Below are positions 24,044 to 33,132 of a stretch of 35,944 nucleotides of DNA, piece after piece. Both the position numbers and the translations under genes were made by a program. The notes beneath the pieces were generated by a model, which saw nothing but the letters and a program-made list of their open reading frames with translations, was not told the origin of the DNA and ran no database searches. Within the stretch, counting starts at the first letter, position 1. Every line of letters starts with the position of its first letter. The stretch lies in contig QHYM01000327.1 in assembly GCA_003223295.1 (NCBI GenBank), forward strand, positions 1 to 35,944, written 5' to 3'. The stretch is from Acidobacteriota bacterium. GTDB taxonomy: Bacteria > Acidobacteriota > Terriglobia > Acidiferrales > UBA7541.

Positions 24044-24814
24044 TTATTTTACCTTCCACGCCGGCTTGCGCTTTTCCAGAAAGGCGCGAACGCCTTCCTG
24101 TGCATCGTGCATTGGCATCAGCTCGGATAAGTATACCCGCTCCGCTTCTTCGAGCTCTTTCAAAAAATCGGGCGAGTGAAGCCGCGCAAGAGTCTTTCGC
24201 GTCAAACGGAGAACGTTCGGGCTGAGCGCTCGAAGTTCCTCGAGAAGCGCATCCACTGCCACGGAAAGCTCATCGTCAGACACCACGCGCGTCACGAGCC
24301 CGAGGCGGTGAGCCTCAGTCGCGCTGATTTGATGGCCGGTGAGGATCAAATGGGCGGCCGCTTGCATGCCAATCAGGCGTGGCAACGTCACCATGGCCAC
24401 GGGCGGGAAGCAGCCGATCTTGATCTCTGGCTGGCCGAATTGCGCGGATTCCGTGGCCAGAACAAAATCGCAAAACGTCGCCAGCTCCATGCCGCCCCCC
24501 AGGCAATAGCCGTGCACAGCGGCAATGGTCAGGCAATCGGCCGCGGCCAGACGGCGAAAGACCGCATGAAACGCAGAAAGCATTTTCTGCACACGCCCGG
24601 GAGCGTGGTCGGCAACGTCGGCGCCCGCGCAAAATGCTTTCACGCCCGCGCCCTGGAAAATCACGAAATCGCATTTAGGCAAGGAGCGCTGAAGCGTGGC
24701 GTCGAGCGATTCCATCATCGCGATGTCGAGAACGTTCAAAGGCGCGCGATCGAGCGTGATCCAAGCGGCGCGTTGCTCGATGCGCAGCTGAATGGTTTCG
24801 TGATGAGCAGTCAT
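24044..24814 (-). CDS. Enoyl-CoA hydratase/isomerase family protein (crotonase)
   Basis: A 256-residue crotonase-fold protein. The start WITLDRAPLNVLDIAMMESL resembles cyclohexa-1,5-dienecarbonyl-CoA hydratases more than fatty-acid enoyl-CoA hydratases. The oxyanion-hole segments KAFCAGADVADH and VHGYCLGGGMELA are present, and both general acid/base Glu positions are kept (GGMELA and GQPEIKIG). It probably hydrates an unsaturated acyl-CoA. It lies 27 nt after the other crotonase gene and 7 nt before the rhodanese gene. The substrate (aliphatic, alicyclic or aromatic-derived) cannot be fixed from sequence. Confidence 0.9.
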   Translation of the reverse strand: MTAHHETIQLRIEQRAAWITLDRAPLNVLDIAMMESLDATLQRSLPKCDFVIFQGAGVKAFCAGADVADHAPGRVQKMLSAFHAVFRRLAAADCLTIAAVHGYCLGGGMELATFCDFVLATESAQFGQPEIKIGCFPPVAMVTLPRLIGMQAAAHLILTGHQISATEAHRLGLVTRVVSDDELSVAVDALLEELRALSPNVLRLTRKTLARLHSPDFLKELEEAERVYLSELMPMHDAQEGVRAFLEKRKPAWKVK

Positions 24815-24841
24815 GCTTACCGAGGGTTAGAAATCTGAAGA

Positions 24842-25663
24842 CTATTTCCCGCGAAAGTGCGGTTGCCGTTTTTCAAAGAAAGCGCGGATCCCTTCGCTGC
24901 AATCGTCGGAAAGGTAGCAGCGAATTTGTTCCTGGACTTCCCGCTCCAGAGCTTCCTTCAGTCTTTGCTCTTCGTTCGAAAACAAAGTCTTCTTGACGGC
25001 ACGAATCGCCAAGGGCGGACCCTGCGCAATTTTTTGAGCGAGAGTCTTCACTTCTGCTTCGAGCTGCGCGGCGGACACCACTTGATTGACAATGCCAAGA
25101 CGCAATGCGGTCTTCGCGTCGATCATATCTCCGGTGTAAAAAAGCTCCGCCGCTTTCGCGGGGCCAACGAGTTGCGGCAAAAAGTAAGTGCCACCAAAGT
25201 CGGGGAAAAGTCCGACTTTGGCAAAATTCTGGCCAAATGTGGCTTCTTCCGCTGCGATTCGAATGTCCGCAGCCAGAGCGATGTTCATTCCCGCGCCTGC
25301 GGCAGCGCCGTTGACCGCAGTGATGACCGGTTGCGGCATGATGCGCATGGTCAAGACCGCTTGCATTCCCGAGCGCAGGAGCGGTTCCATGCTCTGAGTA
25401 TCGCCAGTGGCGCGGCCTTTACCGATCAAGGCAAGATCGCCGCCAGCGCAAAATGCGCGCCCCGCCCCCGTGAGCACCACAGCGCGGACGGACTCATCTT
25501 TGGCGATTCGGCCCAGGGCTTCGTTCAAAGCTGTTGCAAGTTCGTTGTTCAGCGCATTCAGACGATCAGGGCGGTTCATGATCAGCACGGCAACGGCATC
25601 GTGCTGCGCTTCCAGAAGAACCGGCCCGGCCTGCGCCGGCTGAGGAGAATTGTTCATAAGCAT
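24842..25663 (-). CDS. Crotonase-family enoyl-CoA isomerase/hydratase, PaaG-like
   Basis: A 273-residue crotonase-fold protein. The oxyanion-hole motifs are AFCAGGDLALIG and VNGAAAGAGMNIALAADI. The first catalytic Glu position is Asn (GAGMNIA) and the second segment reads FGQNFAKVGLFPDFGGTYFL with an Asp, the pattern of PaaG-type 1,2-epoxyphenylacetyl-CoA isomerases and some delta3,delta2-enoyl-CoA isomerases. It therefore more likely isomerises than hydrates. It starts 5 nt after the mismatch-glycosylase stop. ATG 25663 is used; ATG 25657 two codons later is equally possible. Other paa genes are absent, so a phenylacetate pathway is not implied. Confidence 0.9.
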   Translation of the reverse strand: MLMNNSPQPAQAGPVLLEAQHDAVAVLIMNRPDRLNALNNELATALNEALGRIAKDESVRAVVLTGAGRAFCAGGDLALIGKGRATGDTQSMEPLLRSGMQAVLTMRIMPQPVITAVNGAAAGAGMNIALAADIRIAAEEATFGQNFAKVGLFPDFGGTYFLPQLVGPAKAAELFYTGDMIDAKTALRLGIVNQVVSAAQLEAEVKTLAQKIAQGPPLAIRAVKKTLFSNEEQRLKEALEREVQEQIRCYLSDDCSEGIRAFFEKRQPHFRGK

Positions 25664-25668
25664 CTAAC

Positions 25669-26199
25669 TTAGTGTGCTTGGACTTCCCTGGCCTTTTCAA
25701 CTTTTGCGACGAGTTTCGCAAGCCTTCGAAAGTGCACCAGTTTCTCGCCCTTCAATTTGTTATTCGCGCCGCTCGTGGAAGGCAGAACGTAGACGTGCGC
25801 CCCGTAAAGCAGTTCTTTCTGCATCCCATACTTGCACCGGCGCTGCGCAAACTGCTCATAGGTAAGCTTACCGTTGAAGGCCACGACGTGTGGCGCAAAC
25901 TCCTCGAGCTTCTGCGACAGCACGATGCGTCCTTCTGCAAAATCTTCGCGCTTTAATTCATCGATTCCCTTGGTCGGGCGCTTCACCAAATCCGTGAGGC
26001 CGACGCCGAATTCAATCACCCGCCGGTCATCGTGATAGTCGAACGGTTCCGGCACTACGCCACTCTCATACAGGATGGGCCAGAATTCGTTGCCTCGTCC
26101 GGCATAGTAATGTCCCACGCGGACGGAAGACTCGCTGGGATTGCAACCGACAATGACAAGCTTCATGCCTTTGCGAAGGTGATCGGGCAGGGTGCGCAT
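25669..26199 (-). CDS. mug: Mug/TDG-family mismatch-specific uracil-DNA glycosylase
   Basis: A 176-residue DNA glycosylase of the family that removes U or T opposite G. The active-site strand KLVIVGCNPSESS carries the Asn of the GxNP motif, followed by GRGNEFWPILYESGVV (substrate pocket), GVGLTDLVKRPTKG, and the minor-groove intercalation region VLPSTSGANNK near residues 135-150. ATG 26199 is the first start; Met at residue 12 is an alternative. It heads the minus-strand run of acyl-CoA, redox, macro-domain and methyltransferase genes, an odd leader for such an operon. Confidence 0.92.
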   Translation of the reverse strand: MRTLPDHLRKGMKLVIVGCNPSESSVRVGHYYAGRGNEFWPILYESGVVPEPFDYHDDRRVIEFGVGLTDLVKRPTKGIDELKREDFAEGRIVLSQKLEEFAPHVVAFNGKLTYEQFAQRRCKYGMQKELLYGAHVYVLPSTSGANNKLKGEKLVHFRRLAKLVAKVEKAREVQAH

Positions 26200-26340
26200 G
26201 CTGCCAGCTTACTATGCCTTTCGATGATTCTATTTCCCTTTGAAACTGAGGTGCGCGCTTTTCTAAATAGGCAGCAGCCAAGCCTGCTATTCCCCCACTT
26301 TGTCTCCGAGAATGCGCCTGTCTCCCTGGAGCAGCATGTG

Positions 26341-27315
26341 TCAACTCCGAGCACCGCCCCAAAATGGCAACTCCCTGCCAAGTTTTTTTCCGCGTGCCGC
26401 CGCGTACACTTTCATGGCAACCGCTAAGTCCCACGAAGCAATTCCGTTGGATTTAAACAGCGTGATTTCCGCATTGCTCGTTCGGCCGCTGACCTTCCCT
26501 GCAACCACATCAGAGAGTTTCTTGACGCCGGTCCAACAGATTTCATCTCCGTGAAACGCGAGGATCAGGTCACCCGCTTCCTGGCGGGATTGCTCGATCG
26601 AGTCCACAACGATCACGTCGGCACTGGCTACGGCCTCATCATCCAGTTCGCGCTTGTGCGCATGGTTCGCGCCGATGGCATTGATGTGCACGGCCGGCGT
26701 CAAGTCCGCGCCGTAGGTCACCGGTTGCGAAGAAGTAGTCGCCGTGCAAACGATGTCCGCGCCGCGTACGGCCTCGCCCGAAGAACCGCTTGAGATCACC
26801 GGGATTGCCAACCGCGAAGACATTTCCGTGCAAAATTTCTCGCGCCTGGCGGCATCGCGGCCATAGACGCGCGCCGATTCAAGCTTTCGAACAGCGGCAA
26901 TGGCTTCAAGCTGTGTTCTCGCCTGGCCTCCCGTTCCAATAATGGCGGCGATGCACGAGTTTTCACGGGCCAGATATTTCGTGGCCACCCCAGAGGCCGC
27001 TCCCGTGCGCAACTGTCCCATGTAATCAGCCTCGATGACTGCCAGCAGATCTCCCGTAGCCATTTCGTAGAGCGGCACGAGAAACTGCAGCTTGCCGCGC
27101 ACGTAGGTGTATTGCTTCATGGCCACAAAACCCGCGGAATAGTCGGCCGCGGCCATGTAGTGAAAAAAGCCCCCGTGAGCCAATTCGAATCGCCTCCGCG
27201 GGTGCACGATCACTTCTTCGGTGGCCTGTTTGCGCGAAATCTCCTCCACCGCCCGGAGCGCTCGCGGGATGTCCAGCACTTCGCGCACTTCTGCCTCGCT
27301 GATATGCAGAGTCAT
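26341..27315 (-). CDS. Ornithine cyclodeaminase / mu-crystallin family protein
   Basis: A 324-residue NAD(P)-binding enzyme. ATG 27315 is chosen over an in-frame ATG at 27354 because a GGGAAGAA Shine-Dalgarno precedes it and the family starts MTLHISEAEVRE. Visible parts are DYMGQLRTGAASGVATKYLA (catalytic-region helix), the Rossmann loop IIGTGGQARTQLEAI, ADIVCTATTSSQPV, HINAIGANHAHKRELD and EITLFKSNGIASWDLAVA. The family includes ornithine cyclodeaminase, alanine dehydrogenase and ketimine reductases, and the substrate cannot be read off here. The 141-nt gap to the mismatch-glycosylase gene (26200-26340) holds only an imperfect hairpin near 26263-26290. Confidence 0.92.
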   Translation of the reverse strand: MTLHISEAEVREVLDIPRALRAVEEISRKQATEEVIVHPRRRFELAHGGFFHYMAAADYSAGFVAMKQYTYVRGKLQFLVPLYEMATGDLLAVIEADYMGQLRTGAASGVATKYLARENSCIAAIIGTGGQARTQLEAIAAVRKLESARVYGRDAARREKFCTEMSSRLAIPVISSGSSGEAVRGADIVCTATTSSQPVTYGADLTPAVHINAIGANHAHKRELDDEAVASADVIVVDSIEQSRQEAGDLILAFHGDEICWTGVKKLSDVVAGKVSGRTSNAEITLFKSNGIASWDLAVAMKVYAAARGKKLGRELPFWGGARS

Positions 27316-27379
27316 GCGGTTCTTCCCGGCTCGCGTGCCGCTATGCCGCAGCAAGTCACAAAACTCTCCTCAAAATAGA

Positions 27380-28447
27380 TTAGCGCGACCCTGGTTTCGC
27401 GCGTTTTGCGGCGACGCGCTTGCCCCCCGCCTCGCCAGGCTCACGGATGCGCCGGACTACAGTCTGCATCAGCCGGTAGACGCGCTCTTCCTTGTTTCCA
27501 TCCATGACCCGGAAGCGGAATTCGGGTTCGTCTTTGGGGCCCTTGCTCAGGCGAATGGGCAGTTGCCCGCAAAGATTGTTTTCGATGAATGCGGTCTCGT
27601 AGCGGTCTTTCTTCGCATACCATGTGTAGACCCGCAGCGCCGTGAAGTCGCATACGTGGCCCTCCGGCCCGCGCGTCGCGGCGACCAGGTATTGCGGCTT
27701 GTCGCCGGAGGGGTCCTGGACGCGATTCAACTCAAACCACGCGCCAGGGCGAATGTTTGCCGAAGCCACACCTTCGCGGACGGGATCCGGCAGGTCCAGT
27801 TCGATGAACCGCGCGATCACCCAACCGGCGATTGGCACGGTTTGATCTCCCGGTTCCGTAGTGGTGGTTGTCTCCGCGGCGCGCGACGAAGTCTCTCCGG
27901 GCGGCCGCGTGGCCACGCCGCGAATCAGGAACCAATCTTCTTTCTTGGTCTCCTGAGGCTCGTTGCCGGAATCTTTTTCATCGGTGGCCTGCACCCAATC
28001 GGCCACGCTGCGGCCCACAATTTCTACGGGAACGTTGCGCGCGAATTGGTAGAGGCGCGGCTCGGTACGACCGGGGAGCACGCGCAAGTTGGTGGAAACT
28101 TTCGTGCGTCCGCGCGCCTGGACAGGCATGTTGCGCACCTGCTCGAGCAGCTTGATGCTGCGCTGCCAAAGCGCCGGCTCCATCAATTGGCGTGCTTCCA
28201 CCCACCCGATGGCGCCGCTGGCGGTGCGAACTTTCGCATATTCATTGCGTTTGCTGAGGACCTCGACGCGCTCGCCATAATGCAGCACTCCCATCTGCTG
28301 CCGCACCTGGGCGATGCCGCTGAGCACCGGAGCCGCCCTTTCGCTGACGAAAGCCACACCCTGCCATTCGCGTTTTGGACGCACCATCCAGGCGGCAAAG
28401 GCCACCAGGCAGAGCAGCGGCACAGCGATAAGAAGCTTTCGCTTCAT
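27380..28447 (-). CDS. Membrane-anchored SH3-like-domain protein
   Basis: A 355-residue protein with one N-terminal membrane segment (KLLIAVPLLCLVAFAAWMV) and a long extracytoplasmic part. Residues about 30-92 look like a bacterial SH3 fold (AQVRQQMGVLHYGERVEVL, YAKVRTASGAIGWVEARQL), and a second SH3-like stretch follows near 112-215 (STNLRVLPGRTEPRLYQF, WFLIRGV, IAGWVIARFIELDLP) interrupted by a Thr/Glu-rich insertion. The C-terminal part (about 230-330) is an unrecognised beta-rich domain and the tail is very basic. It may bind peptidoglycan or another envelope component. Confidence 0.75.
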   Translation of the reverse strand: MKRKLLIAVPLLCLVAFAAWMVRPKREWQGVAFVSERAAPVLSGIAQVRQQMGVLHYGERVEVLSKRNEYAKVRTASGAIGWVEARQLMEPALWQRSIKLLEQVRNMPVQARGRTKVSTNLRVLPGRTEPRLYQFARNVPVEIVGRSVADWVQATDEKDSGNEPQETKKEDWFLIRGVATRPPGETSSRAAETTTTTEPGDQTVPIAGWVIARFIELDLPDPVREGVASANIRPGAWFELNRVQDPSGDKPQYLVAATRGPEGHVCDFTALRVYTWYAKKDRYETAFIENNLCGQLPIRLSKGPKDEPEFRFRVMDGNKEERVYRLMQTVVRRIREPGEAGGKRVAAKRAKPGSR

Positions 28448-28457
28448 GCGCCTTCTT

Positions 28458-28475
28458 CTAACGCTGGGACGTTAG
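28458..28475. repeat. Inverted repeat between divergent genes
   Basis: CTAACG and CGTTAG form a perfect six-base-pair inverted repeat with a six-base spacer, 11 nt upstream of the SH3-like gene start in the 201-nt gap that also precedes the DoxX gene. It could be an operator or a leader hairpin. Confidence 0.3.
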
Positions 28476-28648
28476 GCATTACCATGGCGTTCCTCATGGT
28501 CATAATCTCCGCGTCTCGCCGGAATGCTTGAGATTGTACCTGAAAGCCGTGCTGGCGCCGGAGATGCCCGTGGAGCACGTCGCTTTTTCTGCTAAAATGC
28601 CGCAGCTTTCAAGAAAATCGCTCAAGAAATCTTTCGCGGAGGTTCTGC

Positions 28649-29056
28649 ATGAAGTCCCTCAATGCTCTGCAGCCGTTTGGGTTGCTGGCGCTGCGCATCG
28701 CGCTCGGCATCATTTTCTTCTCACATGGCTACCCCAAGCTCGCGCACTTAGGCGGCGGCATGCAGGGCTTTTTTGTAGAGCATGGCCTGCCAGGATATTT
28801 TGTCTATGTTGCGGGTGTGCTGGAAGTGTTTGGCGGACTGCTGTTGATGCTGGGACTGTTTACGCGCCCCGCCGCACTGCTGCTAGCCGGTGAAATGACT
28901 GTGGCGATTTGGAAAGTACACAGCAGCAAAGGATACCTCGCCGTGCACGAGTACGAATTTCCTCTTGCGCTCGCGGTGGCTTGCTTCGCGCTGGCAACGG
29001 TTGGCGCGGGAGCGTTTTCTCTGGACCAGCCGTTGTTCGAAAAGGGAGGCAAGTAA
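28649..29056 (+). CDS. DoxX-family membrane protein
   Basis: A 135-residue membrane protein with four helices (about 10-25, 50-70, 74-90, 104-124). It shows the DoxX pattern LLALRIALGIIFFSHGYPKL, AGVLEVFGGLLLMLGLFTRPAALLL (joined motifs), and a last helix LALAVACFALATVGAGAFSLD. GGAGG lies seven bases before the ATG. It belongs to the same superfamily as the gene at 20167-20547 but is a different subgroup, being closer to the YphA/DoxX oxidoreductase-associated type. Isolated on the plus strand. Confidence 0.9.
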   Translation: MKSLNALQPFGLLALRIALGIIFFSHGYPKLAHLGGGMQGFFVEHGLPGYFVYVAGVLEVFGGLLLMLGLFTRPAALLLAGEMTVAIWKVHSSKGYLAVHEYEFPLALAVACFALATVGAGAFSLDQPLFEKGGK

Positions 29057-29161
29057 CGCGGTTTAAAAAAAACAGGTTACAAACAGAACTCTTTTGCCGT
29101 ATGGCAAGCGTTTGATTATGCGTTCTTCCTGACGCAGCGGGGCATTCAGAACTGAGGGCCA

Positions 29162-29494
29162 CTACGAGGCAGTGGCCGCCGAGGTTGGAATTATACCTGC
29201 CGGCGCCAAAGGAAGAACAATCCACAGAATGACGTAGAGGAGAAGACCGGTCCCGGCACAAAGCGCCGCCAGCAACCATACGACACGGACGATGGTCGGA
29301 TCCAGATCAAAATAGTCGGCCAAGCCGGCGCAAACGCCTGCTATCTTTTTGTCAGTGCTTGAGCGCATCAATTTCTTCTTGCCGCCCGTTGCAGGTGACA
29401 ACCCCGGTGGAGGCGTTTCCGCCTGTTTGGCGCCACAGTTGTAGCAAAACCTCGAACCAATCGCGATGTCTTTTTGGCAATTCGGGCAAATCAT
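29162..29494 (-). CDS. Zinc-ribbon and PspC-domain membrane protein
   Basis: A 110-residue protein. ATG 29494 is preferred over an in-frame ATG at 29536 because GAAGGTGA precedes it and the zinc ribbon starts at once: [20 protein letters not shown] gives two CxxC pairs at about residues 3-20. A Pro-rich spacer follows, then a PspC domain (about 43-100): [20 protein letters not shown] and the membrane helix [20 protein letters not shown]. PspC partners PspB in phage-shock/envelope-stress responses in enterobacteria; stand-alone ribbon-PspC proteins are widespread and of unknown role. Confidence 0.92.
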   Translation of the reverse strand: MICPNCQKDIAIGSRFCYNCGAKQAETPPPGLSPATGGKKKLMRSSTDKKIAGVCAGLADYFDLDPTIVRVVWLLAALCAGTGLLLYVILWIVLPLAPAGIIPTSAATAS

Positions 29495-29593
29495 GGCTTC
29501 ACCTTCAAAGCGCGAATTTACCGACCTTCTATTCAACTATACGAGAAACGTGGCCGAAAAGTTTCCTGCGCCGGTAGTTTAGACCCATCAAGC

Positions 29594-31750
29594 CTAGTAC
29601 TGCAAAAGCTGTTTCACGGCGGCAGTTATGTGGCCCGTTTGCGGAAGGATCACGTCCTCCAGCTTCGGCTGGTAGGCGCAAAACGTGTCCATGGCCGCCA
29701 CCCGCTTCACCGGGGCATCCAGTTCCTCGAATAGCTCGTCCGCGATGCGCGCAGCAATCTCCGCTCCATAGCCCCAGCTCAACATATCTTCATAGGCCAC
29801 GATGACGCGGTGCGTCTTTCGAACCGTGGCGGAGATGGCTTCCCAGTCGTACGGCGAAAGCGAGCGCAGGTCGAGGATCTCCACGTTGACGCCTTCGCGC
29901 TGAAATTGCGCCGCGGCCACTTCCGCGCGGTGCACCACCGCGCCGTAGGTGATAATGCTCAGGTCGCTGCCTTCCTTCACCACGCGCGCCCTACCAAAAG
30001 GAATCGTGAAATCCGGTCCAGGATTCTCCGAGCGGTTGTACGGCTGCCGATACAAGTGTTTGTGCTCCAGGAACATCACCGGATCGTCGCAGCGAATCGC
30101 CGTGCGCAGCAGCCCGGCAACATCCAGCGCGGTCGAAGGCATCACCACTCGCAATCCCGGGCAGTGCGTAAAAATCGATTCGCCGCTCTGGCTGTGGTAC
30201 ACGCCGCCACCGGTCAAGTAGCCACCAATTGGCACGCGCAGCACCACTGGCGCCTTGAACGCGCCATTCGAACGCCAGCGCATCACGCACAATTCATCGC
30301 GAATCTGCATCATCGCCGGCCAGATGTAGTCAAAGAACTGAATTTCCGCGACCGGCTTCAATCCGCGCACGGCCATGCCGATGGCCCGTCCCACGATGCA
30401 CGCTTCCGCCAGCGGCGAATTGAACACGCGATCGTGGCCATATTTCCTCTGCAAGCCCGAAGTCGCCTTGAAAACGCCGCCCTTCCCCTTCACGTGCTTT
30501 AGGTTTTCCTCGCGGCTGGCGTCGGCCACATCTTCGCCAAACACGGTGATGCGTTCGTCGCGCGCCATTTCGTCCGAAAGTGTCAGCGCCACCATTTCCA
30601 CCATGGTTTTGGGTGCGCCGTGAAAATGCGGCTGCGTTTCGAACGTCCCCGATGTCGGATCGATTTCCGGCGAGTACACGTTCGTGAGAATGGAATCGAC
30701 TTCCGGCGGATCCGCGGCCAGGGCCTGATCAGCAGCCGCGCGGACTTCTTCATCCACTTCCGCTTCGAGGCTCTCGATTTGCTTCTGGTCCAGAATCCCT
30801 TCACGCACCAATCGTAGCGCCATCTTGGAAATGGGATCGCGTCGCGCTTCTTCTTCGCGCTCTTCGGGCGCCTTATACAGTTTTTCGTCGTCCGACAACG
30901 AATGCGAATAAGGACGCGTCACATGCGCATGGATTAGCGCTGGCCCTCGGCGGTCGCGGCAGTACTGCGCGGCTTCCTTGCAAACCGCGTAGCTTTCGAA
31001 CGGGTCCGTCCCATCGCATTCGGCCACATGCAGCCCGGGAAATCCGCGCACCAGTTTCGAAATGCTGCCGCCCGCCGTCTGCACTTCAACGGGCACGGAG
31101 ATGGCGTAGCCGTTGTCTTCAATCAGATACAGCAGCGGCAGCTTTTTCGCGCACGCGACGTTCAGCGATTCCGAGAACTCGCCCTCGCTGGTGGCGCCAT
31201 CGCCGCCTGAAACGTACACAATCTCGTCGCTCTGATGACCAACGTATTGGCCCAGCGGAGCTTTCTTTGCCTGCGCAAGCGCCTTGGCACGTCCCTGGTA
31301 ATACTGCGTGGCCTCGGCCGCGCCCACGGCCTGCAAAAATTGCGTCCCCGTGCAAGACGACTTGCTGACGATATTCAGCCGCGGCTGCCCCCAATGTGAC
31401 GGCATCTGCCGCCCACCGGAGCTGGGATCGTCTTTCGCGCCGACCGCCGCCAACAGCGTCTCATAGGGCGTCAGGCCCAGCATCAGGCAAAGCGCGCGAT
31501 CCCGGTAGTAAGGAAACAGCCAGTCCACGCCGGGCCGCAAAAGTAACCCCATAACTGCGCAGACCGCTTCGTGTCCGGCGCTGGAAATCTGGAAGAAAAT
31601 CTTGTTCTGGCGCTTCAGCTGGATTTCGCGGTCGTCGAGACGCCGCGACAAATACATCGTTCGGTAGATGCGTATGAGGGTGTCGTGATCGAGGTCCTGA
31701 ACTTTGAGCGAATCAAGCTTGGTCAGTCTGACGCGCGTGTGAAGCGCCAT
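29594..31750 (-). CDS. 2-oxoacid dehydrogenase E1, alpha and beta subunits fused
   Basis: A 718-residue fusion of the two thiamine-diphosphate-dependent E1 chains. The alpha part (about 1-350) has [23 protein letters not shown], and the ThDP motif [18 protein letters not shown] with GDG at 183-185 and Asn213 (EDNGYAIS). The beta part (about 380-718) has [39 protein letters not shown] and [22 protein letters not shown] and the overall layout favour branched-chain 2-oxoacid (BkdA/B-like) over pyruvate. It decarboxylates the 2-oxoacid and acylates the E2 lipoyl group; no E2 or E3 gene is in the window. GAGGACGGA precedes the ATG. Confidence 0.95.
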   Translation of the reverse strand: MALHTRVRLTKLDSLKVQDLDHDTLIRIYRTMYLSRRLDDREIQLKRQNKIFFQISSAGHEAVCAVMGLLLRPGVDWLFPYYRDRALCLMLGLTPYETLLAAVGAKDDPSSGGRQMPSHWGQPRLNIVSKSSCTGTQFLQAVGAAEATQYYQGRAKALAQAKKAPLGQYVGHQSDEIVYVSGGDGATSEGEFSESLNVACAKKLPLLYLIEDNGYAISVPVEVQTAGGSISKLVRGFPGLHVAECDGTDPFESYAVCKEAAQYCRDRRGPALIHAHVTRPYSHSLSDDEKLYKAPEEREEEARRDPISKMALRLVREGILDQKQIESLEAEVDEEVRAAADQALAADPPEVDSILTNVYSPEIDPTSGTFETQPHFHGAPKTMVEMVALTLSDEMARDERITVFGEDVADASREENLKHVKGKGGVFKATSGLQRKYGHDRVFNSPLAEACIVGRAIGMAVRGLKPVAEIQFFDYIWPAMMQIRDELCVMRWRSNGAFKAPVVLRVPIGGYLTGGGVYHSQSGESIFTHCPGLRVVMPSTALDVAGLLRTAIRCDDPVMFLEHKHLYRQPYNRSENPGPDFTIPFGRARVVKEGSDLSIITYGAVVHRAEVAAAQFQREGVNVEILDLRSLSPYDWEAISATVRKTHRVIVAYEDMLSWGYGAEIAARIADELFEELDAPVKRVAAMDTFCAYQPKLEDVILPQTGHITAAVKQLLQY

Positions 31751-31801
31751 TCGTTCCGTCCTCGTGTTTGGATTCAGGGGTTTGAGGGTCTGCGGGAGCT
31801 C

Positions 31802-31807
31802 ATTATA
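31802..31807 (-). promoter_or_regulatory. -10 element upstream of the E1 gene
   Basis: The minus strand reads TATAAT here, 51 nt upstream of the E1 start codon. No convincing -35 hexamer lies at 16-18 bp, so it is only a tentative promoter. Confidence 0.35.
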
Positions 31808-31924
31808 GCGGATTTCTTTTGCCCCCGCCCCAGCGTACTCTCCTGGTCGTGGCCCATGGACTCAAAGTCATCGGTCCAATTTGGCCTTGAAACCTAAAGT
31901 GCGAGCTTACCCATGCTGCTCCTG

Positions 31925-32404
31925 TCAAGAGATGGATTCGAATTGCTTGTCCGTCGCCTCAAATTCCGGATCGGCCTGATTGATCACTTTCGGCGAGGCG
32001 CTCCTGAACGGCTCCTCCGCTGGAATTCGCGCAAGCCAGCGCTGCTCGGAAAGTTTCTCGTGCGGAGAAAAATAAAGCCTCACCAGCAATTCCACTTTGC
32101 CGTTCGTGGCGGCTTCCGGTTTTGCTGCCGCAAGTTCGCTGGATTTTCCAGCAGCTTTGGCCGCCGCCTTCCCTGCGGCTTTTTCTTTCGTTTTTCCTGC
32201 CGTAGCCGGCTTTTCCGCGGGCGCTGATTTCTCGGCGGCCTGCGTCGCAGGGCCGGCGGTCTCCGGTCGGTCCATCTTGTATTGAACCCTCTTGTCCAAC
32301 CGGAACGCTTGCCTCCACCCATCGAGCTTGTGCCGCGCTTGCTGGGCCTTCTCCTCGTCGGTCCCAAAATCGAAGCGAATGTAAATCCCGTACGTGTGAG
32401 CCAT
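31925..32404 (-). CDS. Hypothetical protein with Lys/Ala-rich linker
   Basis: A 159-residue protein that I do not recognise. ATG 32404 is chosen because the ordered part starts MAHTYGIYIRFDFGTDEEKA; an upstream in-frame ATG at 32461 adds a poorly coding tail. An N-terminal alpha/beta segment (1-48, ending VQYKMDRPE) and a C-terminal segment (about 100-140, KVELLVRLYFSPHEKLSEQRW) look like two halves of one fold. They are separated by about 50 residues of Ala/Lys/Pro-rich low-complexity sequence like that of histone-H1-like proteins. Shared beta-strand style of the two halves suggests a single domain with a long disordered insertion. Confidence 0.6.
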   Translation of the reverse strand: MAHTYGIYIRFDFGTDEEKAQQARHKLDGWRQAFRLDKRVQYKMDRPETAGPATQAAEKSAPAEKPATAGKTKEKAAGKAAAKAAGKSSELAAAKPEAATNGKVELLVRLYFSPHEKLSEQRWLARIPAEEPFRSASPKVINQADPEFEATDKQFESIS

Positions 32405-32580
32405 ACGTCGAGTCTGCGACGCGGGGGCACGCCAAGTCAAGATTCGAGGTTCCGCGCACACGATCCGCGTGCAACGCCCTAAAAGCTCAACGCTGCCGGA
32501 TTGGCCTTTCGGTAGTGGGGCAGTTTGAATTTTCTTGATCGTGACAAACTAACCCCTTACCGGCCTTTCCAACTTGCTGC

Positions 32581-32599
32581 CGCCAAACCCCTTTTGGCG
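32581..32599 (+). repeat. Hairpin in the leader of the Cys/His-rich gene
   Basis: CGCCAAA and TTTGGCG form a perfect seven-base-pair inverted repeat with a CCCCT loop, ending 26 nt before the start codon of the Cys/His-rich exported protein. No T-run follows, so it looks like an operator or 5' leader element rather than a terminator. The rest of the 221-nt divergent gap (32405-32625) has no gene. Confidence 0.4.
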
Positions 32600-32625
32600 T
32601 ATCATGGAGGAAGTTTGGGAGCCTC

Positions 32626-33042
32626 ATGAACTCGCGGCCGCAAAATCGCCTTCGTTCGCTTTTCGCGATGCTGTGTCTGGTTGCGGTCGTCTTGCTCTAC
32701 GCTCCCCTAGGCGGAGCCGCCTGGTCTCTGTACTCCGCCGCGTGCTGCACCACGCAGCAATGCCCGATCAAGGGCCATCATGCGCAGCATTCGTCCGCCT
32801 CTCCCAAACATGCCATGGACTGCGGCCACGACACGCCCGCGATGGCTTCCTGCAGTATGTCCTGCTGTCAGCATCCTGACCGGCCTGCCTTCACGCCCGT
32901 AATTTTCGTGCTCCCGATACCTCTCACGGTCTCCGCCACCACGAACTTAGAAGCATTGGCTCCTGCTCCTGACCCACGAAATATTTTCAGCTCGATCAAA
33001 CCCCTCTCTCCCCCTCCGCGAATCTCTACTGCTGCCGCCTGA
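32626..33042 (+). CDS. Small exported Cys/His/Met-rich protein, probably metal-binding
   Basis: A 138-residue protein with an N-terminal signal or anchor (LRSLFAMLCLVAVVLLYAPL). Residues about 38-84 hold a dense ligand cluster: AACCTTQQCPIKGHHAQHSS, then HAMDCGHDTPAMASCSMSCC and QHP, with Cys, His and Met spacing typical of copper or zinc sequestration. The C-terminal third is Pro-rich with a hydrophobic stretch (AFTPVIFVLPIPLTV). No known family assigned. It lies 90 nt upstream of the TonB-dependent receptor in the same direction, so the two probably form a metal- or metallophore-related unit. Confidence 0.75.
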   Translation: MNSRPQNRLRSLFAMLCLVAVVLLYAPLGGAAWSLYSAACCTTQQCPIKGHHAQHSSASPKHAMDCGHDTPAMASCSMSCCQHPDRPAFTPVIFVLPIPLTVSATTNLEALAPAPDPRNIFSSIKPLSPPPRISTAAA

Positions 33043-33132
33043 GACTGCGGCTTCTTTCCTTAATCCGTTGATTCACTCCTTCCGCAGGCATCTTGTCCGC
33101 GCGGCTCACTTTCTTTGGGGAGAAAAAGCTCT

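Noticed and set aside
26263-26290. Terminator after the ornithine cyclodeaminase-family gene
   Set aside because: The arms AATAG-CAG and CTG-C-CTATT pair only with a bulge and the following T-run is short; not convincing enough to list.
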